From Alcanivorax sp. S6407 (GTDB lineage: Bacteria; Pseudomonadota; Gammaproteobacteria; Pseudomonadales; Alcanivoracaceae), in assembly GCF_023016115.1 (NCBI RefSeq), contig NZ_JALKBH010000002.1, positions 248,001-312,000 on the forward strand: DNA of 64,000 nt, written 5' to 3'. Below, in pieces: positions 24,457 to 34,112 of this stretch (its first letter is position 1; the number at the start of each line of letters is the position of its first letter). A program made the position numbers and the translations under genes. A model generated the notes under the pieces. It saw only the letters and a list, made by a program, of their open reading frames with translations, had not been told where the DNA came from and searched no databases.

Positions 24457-26337
24457 ATGCCTCTACTCACGCTTCGCGAAATACAGCTCAGCTATGGCCA
24501 GCAGGCCTTGCTGGATCATGTGAACCTTTCCATCGACAGTGGCGAGCGCCTGTGTCTGATTGGCCGTAACGGGGCGGGCAAGTCTACCCTGATGAAGGTG
24601 ATCGCCGGGGAAATCCAGGCCGATGACGGGCAGATTGAGCAGACCCAGGGGCTGAGTATTGCCCGGCTGGAACAGGAAGTCCCGGATGATCAGGACCACA
24701 GCGTGCATTTCATGGTGTCCCAGGGGCTGGGCGAGCATGGCGCCCTGCTCAGCGAGCATGCCGAGCTGAGCCACCAGCTGGCCGATGGCGATGACAAGGT
24801 GCTGGCCCGGTTCGAGCAACTGAGCAGCGAGATCGAAGCGCGCGGTGCCTGGCAGCTGTCCCAACGGGTGGATACTGCCCTGTCCAAATTGAGCCTGGAC
24901 GGCGACATGCAGTTTGCCGGCCTGTCCGGCGGCATGAAGCGCCGGGTGCTGCTGGCCCGGGCACTGGTGCAGGAACCGGACATCCTGCTGCTGGACGAGC
25001 CCACCAACCACCTGGATATGGAATCGATCCAGTGGCTGGAAGAATTTCTGAAAAGCTACGGCGCCACCCTGGTCTTCATCTCCCACGACCGGGCCTTTAT
25101 CCGCGCCCTGGCCACCCGCATCATCGAGCTGGATCGCGGCAGGCTGACCAGCTGGCCCGGCAGCTATGAGAAGTATCTGACCGGGAAGCAGGCCCAGCTG
25201 GATGCAGAAGAGAAAGCCAACGCCGAGTTCGACAAGAAACTCAGCCAGGAAGAAAAGTGGATTCGTCAGGGCATCAAGGCCCGCCGCACCCGTAACGAAG
25301 GCCGGGTACGCGCCCTCAAGGCCATGCGTGACGAGTTTGCCCAGCGACGCAGCCGCACCGGCACCGCCAACCTGACCATCCAGAGCAGTGATAACTCCGG
25401 CAAGATTGTGGTGGAAGCGGAGAACCTCAGCTATGCGGTCGGCGGCAAGCAGATCGTCAGGGATTTCTCGGTGACGCTGATGCGTGGCGACCGGGTGGGC
25501 ATCCTCGGCCCCAACGGCTGCGGCAAGTCCACCCTGATCCGCCTGCTGCTGGACCGGCTCAAGCCCGACAGCGGCACGGTGAAGATCGGCACCCAGCTGC
25601 AGGTGGCCTACTTCGACCAGCTGCGTGACACCCTGGACGAAGAAAAGAGCGTGATCGACAACGTGGCCGAAGGCTCCGACGTGATCAATCTCAACGGCCA
25701 GAACAAGCACGTGATCGGCTACCTGCAGGACTTCCTGTTTGATCCCGGCCGCGTGCGTCAGCCGGTGAAATCCCTGTCCGGGGGTGAGCGCAACCGACTG
25801 TTACTGGCCAAGCTGTTCACCAAGCCGTTCAACCTGCTGGTGCTGGATGAGCCCACCAACGACCTGGACGCGGAGACCCTGGAGCTGCTGGAAGAGCAGC
25901 TGATGAATTATCAGGGCACCCTGCTGCTGGTCAGCCACGACCGGGAGTTCATCGATAATGTGGTGACCTCCACACTGGTTTTCGAACACGGTCACATAAA
26001 CAGCTATGTGGGCGGATATCAGGACTGGATTCGCCAGCGGCCGGAACCTGTGAAGGAAAAGCCCGTCAAATCCTCCAAGCCGGCGGCACCGGTGAAAGAG
26101 GAAGCGCCCAAGCGCAAGAAGCTGTCCTACAAGGATCAGCGGGAACTGGAGCAGTTACCCGCTACCATTGAACAGCTGGAAGGGGATCTGGATGCGGTAC
26201 AGACGCGCATGTCCGATCCTGCGTTCTACAAGGGCGACCCGGCCGAGATTACTGCCGCCCAACAGCAACAAACCGAGCTGCAGACGGCACTGGAAGCCGC
26301 CTACGCCCGCTGGGACGAACTGGACCAGCTCGGCTGA
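24457..26337 (+). CDS. uup: ABC-F ATPase Uup
   Basis: 626 residues with two ATPase domains and no membrane part. Walker A motifs are GRNGAGKST (about 36) and GPNGCGKST (about 350). Signatures are LSGGMKRRVLLARAL and LSGGERNRLLLAKLF, and Walker B/EPTNHLD and EPTNDLD blocks follow. The linker between domains is charged (KKLSQEEKWIRQGIKARRTRNEGRVRALKAM), and the C-terminal coiled coil of about 80 residues (KRKKLSYKDQRELEQLPATIEQLEGD) is the DNA- or ribosome-binding tail typical of Uup. The family acts on ribosomes and, in E. coli, limits transposon excision. The aspartoacylase-like gene follows after 21 bases. Confidence 0.92.
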   Translation: MPLLTLREIQLSYGQQALLDHVNLSIDSGERLCLIGRNGAGKSTLMKVIAGEIQADDGQIEQTQGLSIARLEQEVPDDQDHSVHFMVSQGLGEHGALLSEHAELSHQLADGDDKVLARFEQLSSEIEARGAWQLSQRVDTALSKLSLDGDMQFAGLSGGMKRRVLLARALVQEPDILLLDEPTNHLDMESIQWLEEFLKSYGATLVFISHDRAFIRALATRIIELDRGRLTSWPGSYEKYLTGKQAQLDAEEKANAEFDKKLSQEEKWIRQGIKARRTRNEGRVRALKAMRDEFAQRRSRTGTANLTIQSSDNSGKIVVEAENLSYAVGGKQIVRDFSVTLMRGDRVGILGPNGCGKSTLIRLLLDRLKPDSGTVKIGTQLQVAYFDQLRDTLDEEKSVIDNVAEGSDVINLNGQNKHVIGYLQDFLFDPGRVRQPVKSLSGGERNRLLLAKLFTKPFNLLVLDEPTNDLDAETLELLEEQLMNYQGTLLLVSHDREFIDNVVTSTLVFEHGHINSYVGGYQDWIRQRPEPVKEKPVKSSKPAAPVKEEAPKRKKLSYKDQRELEQLPATIEQLEGDLDAVQTRMSDPAFYKGDPAEITAAQQQQTELQTALEAAYARWDELDQLG

Positions 26338-26358
26338 TTTTTTTTGAAAGGAGTGGTT

Positions 26359-27690
26359 GTGCAATCAGCGTTTCGCTATCTGGGTATTCTCGCCACTGGC
26401 CTGCTGCTGGCCAGCGGTCCTGTGCTTGCCACCGAGGTGGAAGACGAGGAGCGGGCCGTAGAGCGTCAGCAGGAGACCGACCACCCGGCGCCGAACAAGC
26501 CTGCCCACGCTCCCCAGGCCGATGATGCGGACAGCAGCAGCGAGCCCGAGCCGCTGCAGATGCCCCTCGCCCTGCTCAACCGCAAGGTGGAGCCCGGCAG
26601 CTTCGCCACCCTGCACTGGACTCCGGATCAGTCCTTCGCCTCCATTGCCACCCCGGTACCGGTGCTGGTGGCCCACGGGCAGAAACCCGGCCCCCTGCTC
26701 TGCCTCACCGCCGCCATCCATGGTGATGAGCTCAACGGCATCGAGATGGTGCGCCGGTTGATGTACGAATTGGAACCGGACCAGCTGGCCGGCACCGTGA
26801 TCGGGGTGCCGATCGTGAATCTGGACGGGTTCCGCAGTGGTAGCCGTTACCTCAGCGACCGCCGCGACCTGAACCGTTATTTCCCGGGCTACGCCAAGGG
26901 CAGCGCGGCCTCGCGGGTGGCGCATTCCCTGTACAGCAACATCGTCAGCCACTGTGACTATCTGGTGGACCTGCACACCGGCTCCCAGAAGCGGATCAAC
27001 CTGCCGCAACTGCGCGCCGATCTGGACAACCCGGACGTGGTGGCCTTCGCCAAGCATTTTGGTGGCATGACGGTGCTGCACAGCCCCGGCGTCAGCGGCA
27101 TGCTGCGCGATGCGGCAGTGAAGGACGGAGTGATCTCGGTGACCATGGAGGCCGGCGGCCCCAACCGGCTGGAACCCCAGGCGGTGAATTACGGCGTGCA
27201 AGCCCTGGAGACGCTGCTGGAAAACCTGGAGATGCGCAAAGCCAGCCGCTTCTGGAGCGCCCCCCAGGCCGTGTTCTTCGAATCGGAATGGATCCGTGCC
27301 GCCCAGGGCGGCATTCTGCTTTCCGAAGTGAAGCTGAACGACAAGGTGAAAAAGGGAGAAATCCTTGGCACCGTCACCGACCCCATCAGTAACACCGGCA
27401 GCGCCATCATTGCCCCCTATGACGGCAAGGTGCTGGGCATGGCGGTAAACCAGGTGGTGCATGCCGGTTTCGCGGCGTTCCGCATTGGTGAGGTGAAATC
27501 CACAGAAGAAGTGGAAGCCCAGGCAGAGAAGGCCAGCAAGGAAAAGACCCAATCCCATCCGGGGGCGGAAGAAGAAAGCGGGGATGACAGCAATGATCAA
27601 CCCCACTCTGCCGGTCAGCCCGCCGACAACAGCAGCGGCGTTGCCGTGGTCGATGACCCGGTGGACCCTGACGAAACCACCGAAGAGTAA
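26359..27690 (+). CDS. exported succinylglutamate desuccinylase/aspartoacylase-family metallohydrolase
   Basis: 443 residues from a GTG at 26359; AAAGGAG sits 5 bases before it, so the TTG further upstream is not the start. A signal peptide is likely (VQSAFRYLGILATGLLLASGPVLA), then an acidic/Pro linker. The M14-type zinc site is visible: AIHGDELNGIEMV (His and Glu ligands, about 120), DLNRYFPG, and YLVDLHTGS (third His, about 205). A C-terminal biotinyl-like beta domain (LNDKVKKGEILGTVTDPISNTGSAIIAPYDGKVLG) and a long acidic low-complexity tail complete it. It should cleave an amide in the periplasm; the substrate is unknown. It follows uup by 21 bases. Confidence 0.85.
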   Translation: MQSAFRYLGILATGLLLASGPVLATEVEDEERAVERQQETDHPAPNKPAHAPQADDADSSSEPEPLQMPLALLNRKVEPGSFATLHWTPDQSFASIATPVPVLVAHGQKPGPLLCLTAAIHGDELNGIEMVRRLMYELEPDQLAGTVIGVPIVNLDGFRSGSRYLSDRRDLNRYFPGYAKGSAASRVAHSLYSNIVSHCDYLVDLHTGSQKRINLPQLRADLDNPDVVAFAKHFGGMTVLHSPGVSGMLRDAAVKDGVISVTMEAGGPNRLEPQAVNYGVQALETLLENLEMRKASRFWSAPQAVFFESEWIRAAQGGILLSEVKLNDKVKKGEILGTVTDPISNTGSAIIAPYDGKVLGMAVNQVVHAGFAAFRIGEVKSTEEVEAQAEKASKEKTQSHPGAEEESGDDSNDQPHSAGQPADNSSGVAVVDDPVDPDETTEE

Positions 27691-27699
27691 GACTCGGCT

Positions 27700-27726
27700 T
27701 CTCCGCCACCGAAAGGATGGCGGAGA
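27700..27726. terminator. hairpin after the aspartoacylase-like gene
   Basis: Stem TCTCCGCCA / TGGCGGAGA with a 9-base loop lies 10 bases after the stop codon and ahead of the convergent comEA-like gene. No clear T run, so it may act as an mRNA-stabilising or weak bidirectional stop. Confidence 0.5.
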
Positions 27727-27756
27727 GGCGACCTCCAGCTCTCTCTACTGCACTGG

Positions 27757-28068
27757 CTACTGCACTGTCAGCTGATCCTGCATGCCAGCCAGGGTCTTTT
27801 CACCAATTCCCTTTACCGCCAGTAGTTGATCCACACTGGTAAAAGGACCATTGGCATCGCGCCACTGGATAATCGACTCTGCGGTTTTCGGGCCGACGCC
27901 CTTCAACTGCTCGAGCTGGGCGGCATCTGCGGTGTTGAGATTGATGGGGGCGGCTTTAGCTGACTGGGCCTGCGCCCCCGGCGGTGTCACCGGGGTCACT
28001 TCCACGGCCTGGGACAGGCTGGTTACGGCCAGCATGATGACGGCAAATACGATCTGAAATCCTTTCAT
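27757..28068 (-). CDS. exported ComEA-like helix-hairpin-helix DNA-binding protein
   Basis: 103 residues: signal peptide (MKGFQIVFAVIMLAVTSLSQA), a short Pro/Ala linker, then one ComEA HhH domain (about 42-103: INLNTADAAQLEQLKGVGPKTAESIIQWRDANGPFTSVDQLLAVKGIGEKTL). The two GxG hairpins (GVGPKTA and GIGEKTL) contact the DNA backbone. AAGGAG precedes the ATG. In competent bacteria such periplasmic proteins pull incoming DNA through the envelope; many gammaproteobacteria keep the protein without proven competence. Next to pyrF, but spaced by about 90 bp. Confidence 0.9.
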   Translation of the reverse strand: MKGFQIVFAVIMLAVTSLSQAVEVTPVTPPGAQAQSAKAAPINLNTADAAQLEQLKGVGPKTAESIIQWRDANGPFTSVDQLLAVKGIGEKTLAGMQDQLTVQ

Positions 28069-28156
28069 GATGATCTCCTTGTGTTTGGAGAAACCACCAT
28101 AAGAGGCCCTGCTACCGGCCAGTAATAAGCCAGGCAGGACAATCGCTGTCAGAGAA

Positions 28157-28852
28157 TCAGGCGAGGCTTTGTAGTATTTCGTCCACTACCTTTGTAGGTT
28201 CAGCGGCCTGGGTAATGGGGCGGCCGATGACCATGTAATCCACGCCAGCGTCACGGGCCTGCACAGGGGTCATCACCCGGCGCTGATCACCGGCATCTGC
28301 ACCGGCCGGTCGAATGCCCGGTGTCAGCAGTGCGAAATCCTTGCCGCAGGCTTCCTTGAGCATTACCGCTTCCTGCGCGGAACAGACCACCCCGTCCATG
28401 CCGGAGGCTTTGGACAGTTCAGCAAGACGTCGCACCTGCACTTTCGGTGCATCCACCACACCGACCTGTTCCAGATCTGCCGACTCCATGCTGGTGAGCA
28501 CGGTCACCGCGATCAGCAGCGGGCGGTTGGCATGGTTGGCAATGGCATTGGCTGCGGCTTCCATCATCCGCTGGCCGCCACAGGCATGCACATTGACCAT
28601 CCAGATACCCATGTCAGCAGCCGCCGCCACCGCACCGGCCACGGTGTTGGGAATGTCATGGAATTTCAGGTCGAGAAACACCTCGAAGCCCTTGCCATGC
28701 AGGGCGTCCACTACTGCCGGGCCACTGCGGGTAAAGATTTCCTTGCCCACCTTCACCCGCACCTTGGCCGGATCCAGCTGGTCTGCCATGGCCAGGGCCT
28801 GTGCCTGATCGGGGTAATCCAGAGCGACAACAACGGGGCTGGTAATGGACAT
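28157..28852 (-). CDS. pyrF: orotidine 5'-phosphate decarboxylase
   Basis: 231 residues, standard for the bacterial enzyme that makes UMP from OMP. The substrate Asp in [12 protein letters not shown] (about 10) and the catalytic block [14 protein letters not shown] (about 60-73, Lys between two Asp-type residues) are intact. The phosphate-binding end [20 protein letters not shown] and [12 protein letters not shown] is present. CAGGAA precedes the ATG. The lapA-lapB-pyrF linkage of other gammaproteobacteria is kept loosely here, separated by a repeat region of about 830 bp. Confidence 0.95.
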   Translation of the reverse strand: MSITSPVVVALDYPDQAQALAMADQLDPAKVRVKVGKEIFTRSGPAVVDALHGKGFEVFLDLKFHDIPNTVAGAVAAAADMGIWMVNVHACGGQRMMEAAANAIANHANRPLLIAVTVLTSMESADLEQVGVVDAPKVQVRRLAELSKASGMDGVVCSAQEAVMLKEACGKDFALLTPGIRPAGADAGDQRRVMTPVQARDAGVDYMVIGRPITQAAEPTKVVDEILQSLA

Positions 28853-29688
28853 GGCTATTTCCTGAGTGGTGGGTAGGCGGGGGTATGGTAGGCGTTGGGA
28901 TAACCGGGTTCAAGCAGGCCCGGAGCAGGCAGCGCCACTGGAGGCGCGAATTCTGCTGTGATGGTGGTCTCCGCCTGGATGACACCGTATTTGCTGATAT
29001 GTCATTGCGCTATGACAGGTGCGTGTCCTCGCCGGACGGGCCCAAAGGGGGAACTGGCCCCCCCTCTGGCATTCCGGCCATTCCCCGGTATGGGAATGGC
29101 GCTCCAGCGGGCAAAACATGTTTTGCAAACCCCCGCTTACGCCCCCTTGCCCCGACTCCGTTCGGCCTGCTCCGCAGGCACACTCCGGTACTCAGGATCT
29201 GGCGGACGCAAAAAAGACTCGCTCCGCTCAGACAGGTTTTTTGCTCTACGCCGTCACAGGGCTCCGTTCCTCGACTCACACTAACGGGGAAGGTGGAGGG
29301 TGCCGTGCTGATGGCAGTGGCGTTTTAGTATCCCGCAAACGCAGAAGGTTGCTGTAGGAGCGAGCTTGCTCGCGAACCTCGCGAAGCGAGGCGACCGAAG
29401 GGAGATTATTCTTTTGGGACCTGTCGAGCCGGACATGCCTGATCGCCCTGCGGTCGATGCCGTGCTACGCACGGTTCGTCCCTCAAGCGGAACTCCTACA
29501 GCACGATCCAGGGCTCTGGAATCCTTACCTCGCTGAGACGAGGATCGCCATGCAAGCATAGCTCCTACAGAGGCATCAGATACTGCGGGTCGCCGAACTC
29601 GACGATTTGGAAGGCTTCTCCATTAACCGAAAAACCCGGGAACTTTTCCGGGCTTCCCTATCTAGTCAAGCGTAGCTTGTAGCTGCTT
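28853..29688. other. long intergenic region with repeats and a terminator
   Basis: No credible gene is present; open frames here have no family features. Positions 29354-29568 hold several arms of the GTAGGAGC family (GTAGGAGCGAGCTTGCTCGC, then AACTCCTAC and TAGCTCCTAC), with CTCGCGAAGCGAG and CGTGCTACGCACG mini-hairpins between. Positions 28985-29290 form a G/C-run-rich stretch (GGGCCC, GGGGG and CCCCCC runs) that matches nothing else in the window. Confidence 0.55.
29630..29653 (-). terminator. terminator downstream of lapB
   Basis: On the minus strand the sequence reads GCCCGGAAAAGTTCCCGGGT followed by TTTT, a short GC stem with a T run about 36 bases after the lapB stop. Confidence 0.6.
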
Positions 29689-30858
29689 TTAAACCTCCTT
29701 CACCACCGGTTTGATGGTGCCCCAGCGTTTGCAGCTTGGGCAGCGCCATTGCATCAGTGGGGTTTCGAAGCCGCAGCGGCGGCATTTGTAGAGGCTCTTG
29801 TTGTTGACGAGCTTCTCGGAGAGCTGACGCAGGGCATCCAGGTGTTCGCGGGCTTCGCCTTCGACGATGCCGGCCAGGCTCATGTCGAGAATCTTGTTGA
29901 GGCCGCGTACGGACGGGTTGGCTTTCATGTATTCGCCGATGAAGTCCGCCGCTTCCTTGTCGCCATAACGCTCCTTGAGCGCCTCGGAGAGCAGCAGGAT
30001 GCGGCTGGTGCTGGGCTTTTCGGCACTGTAGTCGGCAAGCATCTGGATGAAGTCTTCGCCCTTCTCCTGCGCGTCGTAGCAGCTACGCAGCTTGTCCAGC
30101 ACTTCATCGAAGAAGTCGCTGTCCTGCACCCAGATACGCTGGAAAGCCTGGATGGCGGCCTCCCAGTTCTGCTCGTCCATTTCCAGCTCGCCTTCCTGGA
30201 AGCTGGCACGCACACACTTGTTGTCCAGCGACAGGGCTTTGCGCAGCATGCGCCGTGCCGGATTGATGTCCTTGTCGCGCTTCAGGTTCTCGGCCTGCTC
30301 ACAGCAGTACTGGGCGAGTACCGGTGCCAGTTCGGGGCGGTTCTTCAGCAGCCGCTCGCCCATGCTGATGGCATTGATCCAGTCCCTTTCCTGCTCGTAA
30401 AGGCCCATCAGCTGGCTACAGACTTCGTCCCTGGCTTCGCAGTTCTGATCGAGCATTTCCAGCAGCACCTGCTCGGCCAGATCGAAGATGCCACTGGCGA
30501 GATAATCCTGAGCCAGTTCCAGCTGGATTTCTTCCTGCACCGGACGCGCATAATCGCCATGCTCGAGCAGATGGGTATGCAGCTGGGCGGCGCGGTCGAA
30601 CTCGCCACGCTTGCGGAACAGCTTGCCCAGGGCCAGGTGAGTGTCGAGCCCTTCTTCACCCACATCCAGCCCTTTCAGCAGGGCCTCAATGCCCTTGTCG
30701 GGTTCTTCGTTGAGGAAGAAGTTGATGCCGGCCACGTAATCCTTGGACAGGGAGGCCATGCGGCGGCGCTGACGACGCCGGCTCTCGCGGCGCCCCAGAA
30801 AAAACCCCGCTCCGATGGCAACGAAGAAGAACGGGATCAACCACAGGGATTCATTCAT
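29689..30858 (-). CDS. lapB: lipopolysaccharide assembly protein B (YciM)
   Basis: 389 residues: one N-terminal anchor (about 3-20, LWLIPFFFVAIGAGFFLG), basic residues, then TPR repeats facing the cytosol (about 40-350) and a C-terminal rubredoxin-type zinc ribbon (CRRCGFETPLMQWRCPSCKRWG). In E. coli LapB brings LpxC to FtsH and so limits LPS synthesis; the length there is also 389. The gene overlaps lapA by four bases (ATGA), giving the usual lapA-lapB unit. A terminator-like hairpin follows. Confidence 0.95.
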   Translation of the reverse strand: MNESLWLIPFFFVAIGAGFFLGRRESRRRQRRRMASLSKDYVAGINFFLNEEPDKGIEALLKGLDVGEEGLDTHLALGKLFRKRGEFDRAAQLHTHLLEHGDYARPVQEEIQLELAQDYLASGIFDLAEQVLLEMLDQNCEARDEVCSQLMGLYEQERDWINAISMGERLLKNRPELAPVLAQYCCEQAENLKRDKDINPARRMLRKALSLDNKCVRASFQEGELEMDEQNWEAAIQAFQRIWVQDSDFFDEVLDKLRSCYDAQEKGEDFIQMLADYSAEKPSTSRILLLSEALKERYGDKEAADFIGEYMKANPSVRGLNKILDMSLAGIVEGEAREHLDALRQLSEKLVNNKSLYKCRRCGFETPLMQWRCPSCKRWGTIKPVVKEV

Positions 30859-31085
30859 GAAAACAGGCTCTTGAGACCACGCAGGCCGATGCCGGCCAGT
30901 AATCCGGCCAGCAGGCCGAGTGCCAGAATACCGATCACCAGTACGCCCAGGGAGACGTCCCAGTGCCAGCCGTCCACCAGCAGATCCAGGGTGACCAGAT
31001 CACGGTTGCTGGTCACGAACAGGAACGCGATGAAGAAGATGGCCACCACAGCCAGAATCACCAGAATGCGATAAAGATTACGCAT
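30855..31085 (-). CDS. lapA: lipopolysaccharide assembly protein A-domain protein (YciS)
   Basis: 76 residues, somewhat shorter than the E. coli protein of about 100. Two membrane helices flank a small polar loop: NLYRILVILAVVAIFFIAFLFVTSN and DVSLGVLVIGILALGLLAGLLAGIG. The DUF1049 pattern (NRDLVTLDLLVDGWHWDVSLGVLVIG) is clear. The ATGA overlap with lapB shows coupling. It acts with LapB in control of LPS amount at the inner membrane. Confidence 0.92.
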   Translation of the reverse strand: MRNLYRILVILAVVAIFFIAFLFVTSNRDLVTLDLLVDGWHWDVSLGVLVIGILALGLLAGLLAGIGLRGLKSLFS

Positions 31086-31132
31086 GGCAGGTTTCCTCTC
31101 TCCGGCCCTCGCCGGTTACAGCTTGGGGAAGA

Positions 31133-31483
31133 TCAGCTGGCCGCAGCCTGACTGCCATCGGATTCCGAGTCCTGGGTATCGCTGCCTTCCAGCTGCAGGG
31201 ATTCGTTGACGCGTTCGCGCAACTCTTTGCCAGGCTTGAAATGGGGAACATATTTACCGTGCAGCTCGACGCTGGCACCGGTTTTGGGATTGCGTCCCAC
31301 ACGGGGGGCGCGGAAATGAAGGGAAAAACTGCCGAAGCCGCGAATTTCGATGCGACCTCCGCCGGCCAGGGAATCGGCCATTTCCTCGATCAGCGTCTTG
31401 ACTGCCAGTTCCACATCCTTGGGCGACAGTTGGGACTGTCTGTCGGCAATACGCTCAATCAGTTCAGACTTGGTTAACGCCAT
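31133..31483 (-). CDS. ihfB: integration host factor beta subunit
   Basis: 116 residues from the ATG at 31483 ([35 protein letters not shown]). The DNA-bending arm [50 protein letters not shown] with the intercalating Pro in RNPKTG is intact. It pairs with IHF-alpha and sharply bends DNA. A C-terminal tail of about 20 residues ([22 protein letters not shown]), acidic and Ser-rich, goes beyond the 94-residue E. coli protein. It lies between rpsA and lapA, as in many gammaproteobacteria. Confidence 0.95.
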   Translation of the reverse strand: MALTKSELIERIADRQSQLSPKDVELAVKTLIEEMADSLAGGGRIEIRGFGSFSLHFRAPRVGRNPKTGASVELHGKYVPHFKPGKELRERVNESLQLEGSDTQDSESDGSQAAAS

Positions 31484-31552
31484 TACAGCTTGCTCCCTGG
31501 GCTCCCAGCCCAGTGGGGCCGGCATTATTGCCGGCCCCGCGGGAGGAGCCGA

Positions 31553-33235
31553 TTAAGACTCGTTGCTGTTTTCCATCTGCTGCTTGATCAGATCACCGAT
31601 GGTCTTCGGCGCATTGGCATCCTGCTGTTCAGACAGGTTGTCCATGGCTTCACGCTCATCAGCCTGATCCTTCGCTTTGATGGACAAGCTCAGTACACGG
31701 TTCTTGCGATCAACGTTGACGATCTTGGCTTCGACTTCGTCGCCCACGTTGAGCACTTCGGTTGCATCGTTAACGCGGTCACGGCTGATTTCGCTGGCAC
31801 GCAGGGTACCTTCGACATTCTCAGCCAGCTCCACGGTGGCCGCTTTCGCGTCTACCGCAGTGACCTTGCCCTTAACAATTGCGCCCTTGTCATTAGCAGC
31901 AACATACTGAGCAAACGGATCGTCTGTCAACTGCTTGATACCCAAGGAAATTCTTTCGCGCTCTGCATCGATGGACAGAACCACGGTTTCCAGCTCGTCA
32001 CCCTTGTTGAAGTTACGCACAGCGTCTTCGCCCTGCTCTTCCCAAGAGATGTCGGACAGGTGCACCAGGCCGTCGATACCGCCTTCCAGACCGATGAAGA
32101 TACCGAAGTCAGTGATGGACTTGATCTTGCCGGAAATGCGCTCGCCTTTCTGGTACTTCTGCTCGAAGGCATCCCACGGGTTGGACTGACACTGCTTGAT
32201 ACCCAGGGAGATACGACGACGATCTTCGTCGATGTCCAGGATCATCACTTCCACTTCGTCGCCGATCTCTACAACCTTGGACGGGTGGATGTTCTTGTTG
32301 GTCCAATCCATTTCGGATACGTGAACCAGACCCTCTACACCTTCCTCGATCTCGGCAAAGCAGCCGTAGTCGGTCAGGTTGGTTACCTTGGCCTTCACCT
32401 TGGCACCTTCCGGGTACTTGCCCACGATGTCGTGCCACGGATCTTCGCCCAGCTGCTTCAGACCCAGGGAAACACGCATCTTCTCGCGGTCGAACTTCAG
32501 TACCTTGACGTCGATTTCCTGACCTACTTCCACGATCTCGCTCGGATGCTTGATGCGCTTCCAGGCCATATCGGTGATGTGCAGCAGGCCGTCGATGCCA
32601 CCCAGGTCTACGAACGCACCGTAGTCGGTCAGGTTCTTCACGATACCCTTGACTTCCATGCCTTCCTGCAGGGATTCCAGCAGTGCTTCACGCTCCTGAG
32701 AGTGCTCGGCTTCCATCACCGCACGACGGGAAACGACCACGTTGTTGCGCTTGGGATCCAGCTTGATGACCTTGAAGTCCAGCTCTTTGCCTTCCAGGTG
32801 AGCAACGTCGCGCACCGGACGGATGTCTACCAGAGAGCCCGGCAGGAAGGCGCGGATCGGACCGATGTCCACGGTGAAGCCGCCTTTTACCTTGCCAGAG
32901 ATCTGACCTTTTACGATTTCGTCTTCGTCGAAAGCTTTTTCCAGCTCGCCCCAAACTTCGGCGCGCTTGGCTTTTTCACGGGACAGGCGAGTGAAGCCCA
33001 TGCCATCGTCAATGGCGTCTACGGCTACATCTACTTCGTCGCCTTCGGCGATTTCCAGTTCACCTGCCTCGTTGATGAATTCGTCACGGGCAATGATGCC
33101 TTCGGATTTCAGGCCAGCGTTGACAGTTACCCAATCGCTATCGATGGATACAACGGTGCCCTTGATGATGGAGCCACGAGCTACGTCGAGGTCCTTGAGG
33201 CTTTCTTCAAAAAGATCAGCAAAAGATTCAGTCAT
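31553..33235 (-). CDS. rpsA: 30S ribosomal protein S1
   Basis: 560 residues, close to the 557 of E. coli. Six S1/OB-fold repeats are visible, the last four very similar (for example [68 protein letters not shown]). The first two repeats bind the ribosome and the later ones bind mRNA leaders. Start [13 protein letters not shown]. Highly expressed codon use. Gene order cmk-rpsA-ihfB is conserved; a leader of about 200 bp separates it from cmk, where S1 autoregulation or a separate promoter would lie. Confidence 0.97.
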   Translation of the reverse strand: MTESFADLFEESLKDLDVARGSIIKGTVVSIDSDWVTVNAGLKSEGIIARDEFINEAGELEIAEGDEVDVAVDAIDDGMGFTRLSREKAKRAEVWGELEKAFDEDEIVKGQISGKVKGGFTVDIGPIRAFLPGSLVDIRPVRDVAHLEGKELDFKVIKLDPKRNNVVVSRRAVMEAEHSQEREALLESLQEGMEVKGIVKNLTDYGAFVDLGGIDGLLHITDMAWKRIKHPSEIVEVGQEIDVKVLKFDREKMRVSLGLKQLGEDPWHDIVGKYPEGAKVKAKVTNLTDYGCFAEIEEGVEGLVHVSEMDWTNKNIHPSKVVEIGDEVEVMILDIDEDRRRISLGIKQCQSNPWDAFEQKYQKGERISGKIKSITDFGIFIGLEGGIDGLVHLSDISWEEQGEDAVRNFNKGDELETVVLSIDAERERISLGIKQLTDDPFAQYVAANDKGAIVKGKVTAVDAKAATVELAENVEGTLRASEISRDRVNDATEVLNVGDEVEAKIVNVDRKNRVLSLSIKAKDQADEREAMDNLSEQQDANAPKTIGDLIKQQMENSNES

Positions 33236-33357
33236 GTTTCTCTCTGTTTACATTCACATGCCAACCAGCAGACATGGGTTATGAGTAGTTGGACCCGCCC
33301 TCCCCAGCTGGCTTACTTTGTGAGGGAGTGACAGATCGGCCGCTTGAACACAGAATC

Positions 33358-33384
33358 AAAAACGCCCCGCGGCAAGGGTTGCCG
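33358..33384 (-). terminator. possible terminator between cmk and rpsA
   Basis: On the minus strand CGGCAACCCTTGCCG forms a 6-bp stem, followed by CGGGGCG and TTTTT. The T run is 7 bases past the stem, so this is only a candidate. Confidence 0.35.
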
Positions 33385-33434
33385 AAGGGTGCCATGGGTG
33401 TGTGACTACTGCGTGACGGCTTGCCGAAACAGCT

Positions 33435-34112
33435 TCAGACCAGCTGGCGCGCTGCAGCCTCGTCGAGAATCCGGTTTACCACGTCATCAACCGAGAGCGT
33501 GGTGGAATCGATCACCACGGCATCGTCTGCCGGGCGCAATGGCGCCACCTCACGGTTCATGTCACGGTCATCCCGGGTGCGGATGTCCTCAACAAGGGTC
33601 GCGAGGGTAGCACCAAACCCCTTTTCCTTCAACTGCTCAAAGCGCCGTCTGGCGCGCTCTTCGGCGCTGGCAGTGAGGTAAATCTTGAGCGGGGCCGCGG
33701 TAAACACCACGGTGCCCATATCGCGACCATCGGCCACCAGGCCGGGAGATTCAGCAAACGCCTGCTGTCGGGCCAGCAGCGCATCACGCACCGGCTGCAG
33801 CACCGCCACCTGGCTGGCCAGCTCGCCAACGCTTTCCTGGCGGATGATATTGGAGACGTCTTCGCCATCCAGAATCACTGCCGTATCGCCCTGACTTTCC
33901 ACAAAGCGTACCGGCAGTGCCTTGGCCAGCGGCACCAGTGCGGCTTCGTCATCCAGCGCAACCCCTTGATTTCTGGCGTAATAACCCAGAACACGGTAGA
34001 GCGCACCGGAATCCAGCAGATGCCAGCCGAGACCGGCCGCCACTCGTCGGGCCACGGTGCCTTTACCGGAGGAAACCGGTCCGTCGATGGTGAGTACGGC
34101 GGTTTCCGTCAT
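33435..34112 (-). CDS. cmk: cytidylate kinase
   Basis: 225 residues from the ATG at 34112, which overlaps the aroA stop by four bases (ATGA); the longer upstream frame lies inside aroA. The P-loop is GPVSSGKGTVARRVA (about 10-24). The CMP-binding and lid parts include LDSGALYRVLGYYA, VADGRDMGTVVF, and ARRRFEQLKEKGFGATLATLVEDIRTRDDRDMNREVAPL. It phosphorylates CMP and dCMP. Normal length. Coupled to the tyrA-aroA fusion and followed by rpsA. Confidence 0.95.
   Translation of the reverse strand: MTETAVLTIDGPVSSGKGTVARRVAAGLGWHLLDSGALYRVLGYYARNQGVALDDEAALVPLAKALPVRFVESQGDTAVILDGEDVSNIIRQESVGELASQVAVLQPVRDALLARQQAFAESPGLVADGRDMGTVVFTAAPLKIYLTASAEERARRRFEQLKEKGFGATLATLVEDIRTRDDRDMNREVAPLRPADDAVVIDSTTLSVDDVVNRILDEAAARQLV

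Noticed and set aside
28885-29357. Frames of 100-150 codons between pyrF and lapB
   Set aside because: Low-complexity G/C-run translations without ribosome sites or recognisable domains.
29749-31074. Open frame of 441 codons on the plus strand across lapB and lapA
   Set aside because: Antisense to two well-supported genes; no features of its own.
31490-33331. Open frame of 613 codons on the plus strand across rpsA
   Set aside because: Antisense shadow of the ribosomal protein S1 gene; its repeat look comes from the S1 repeats on the other strand.
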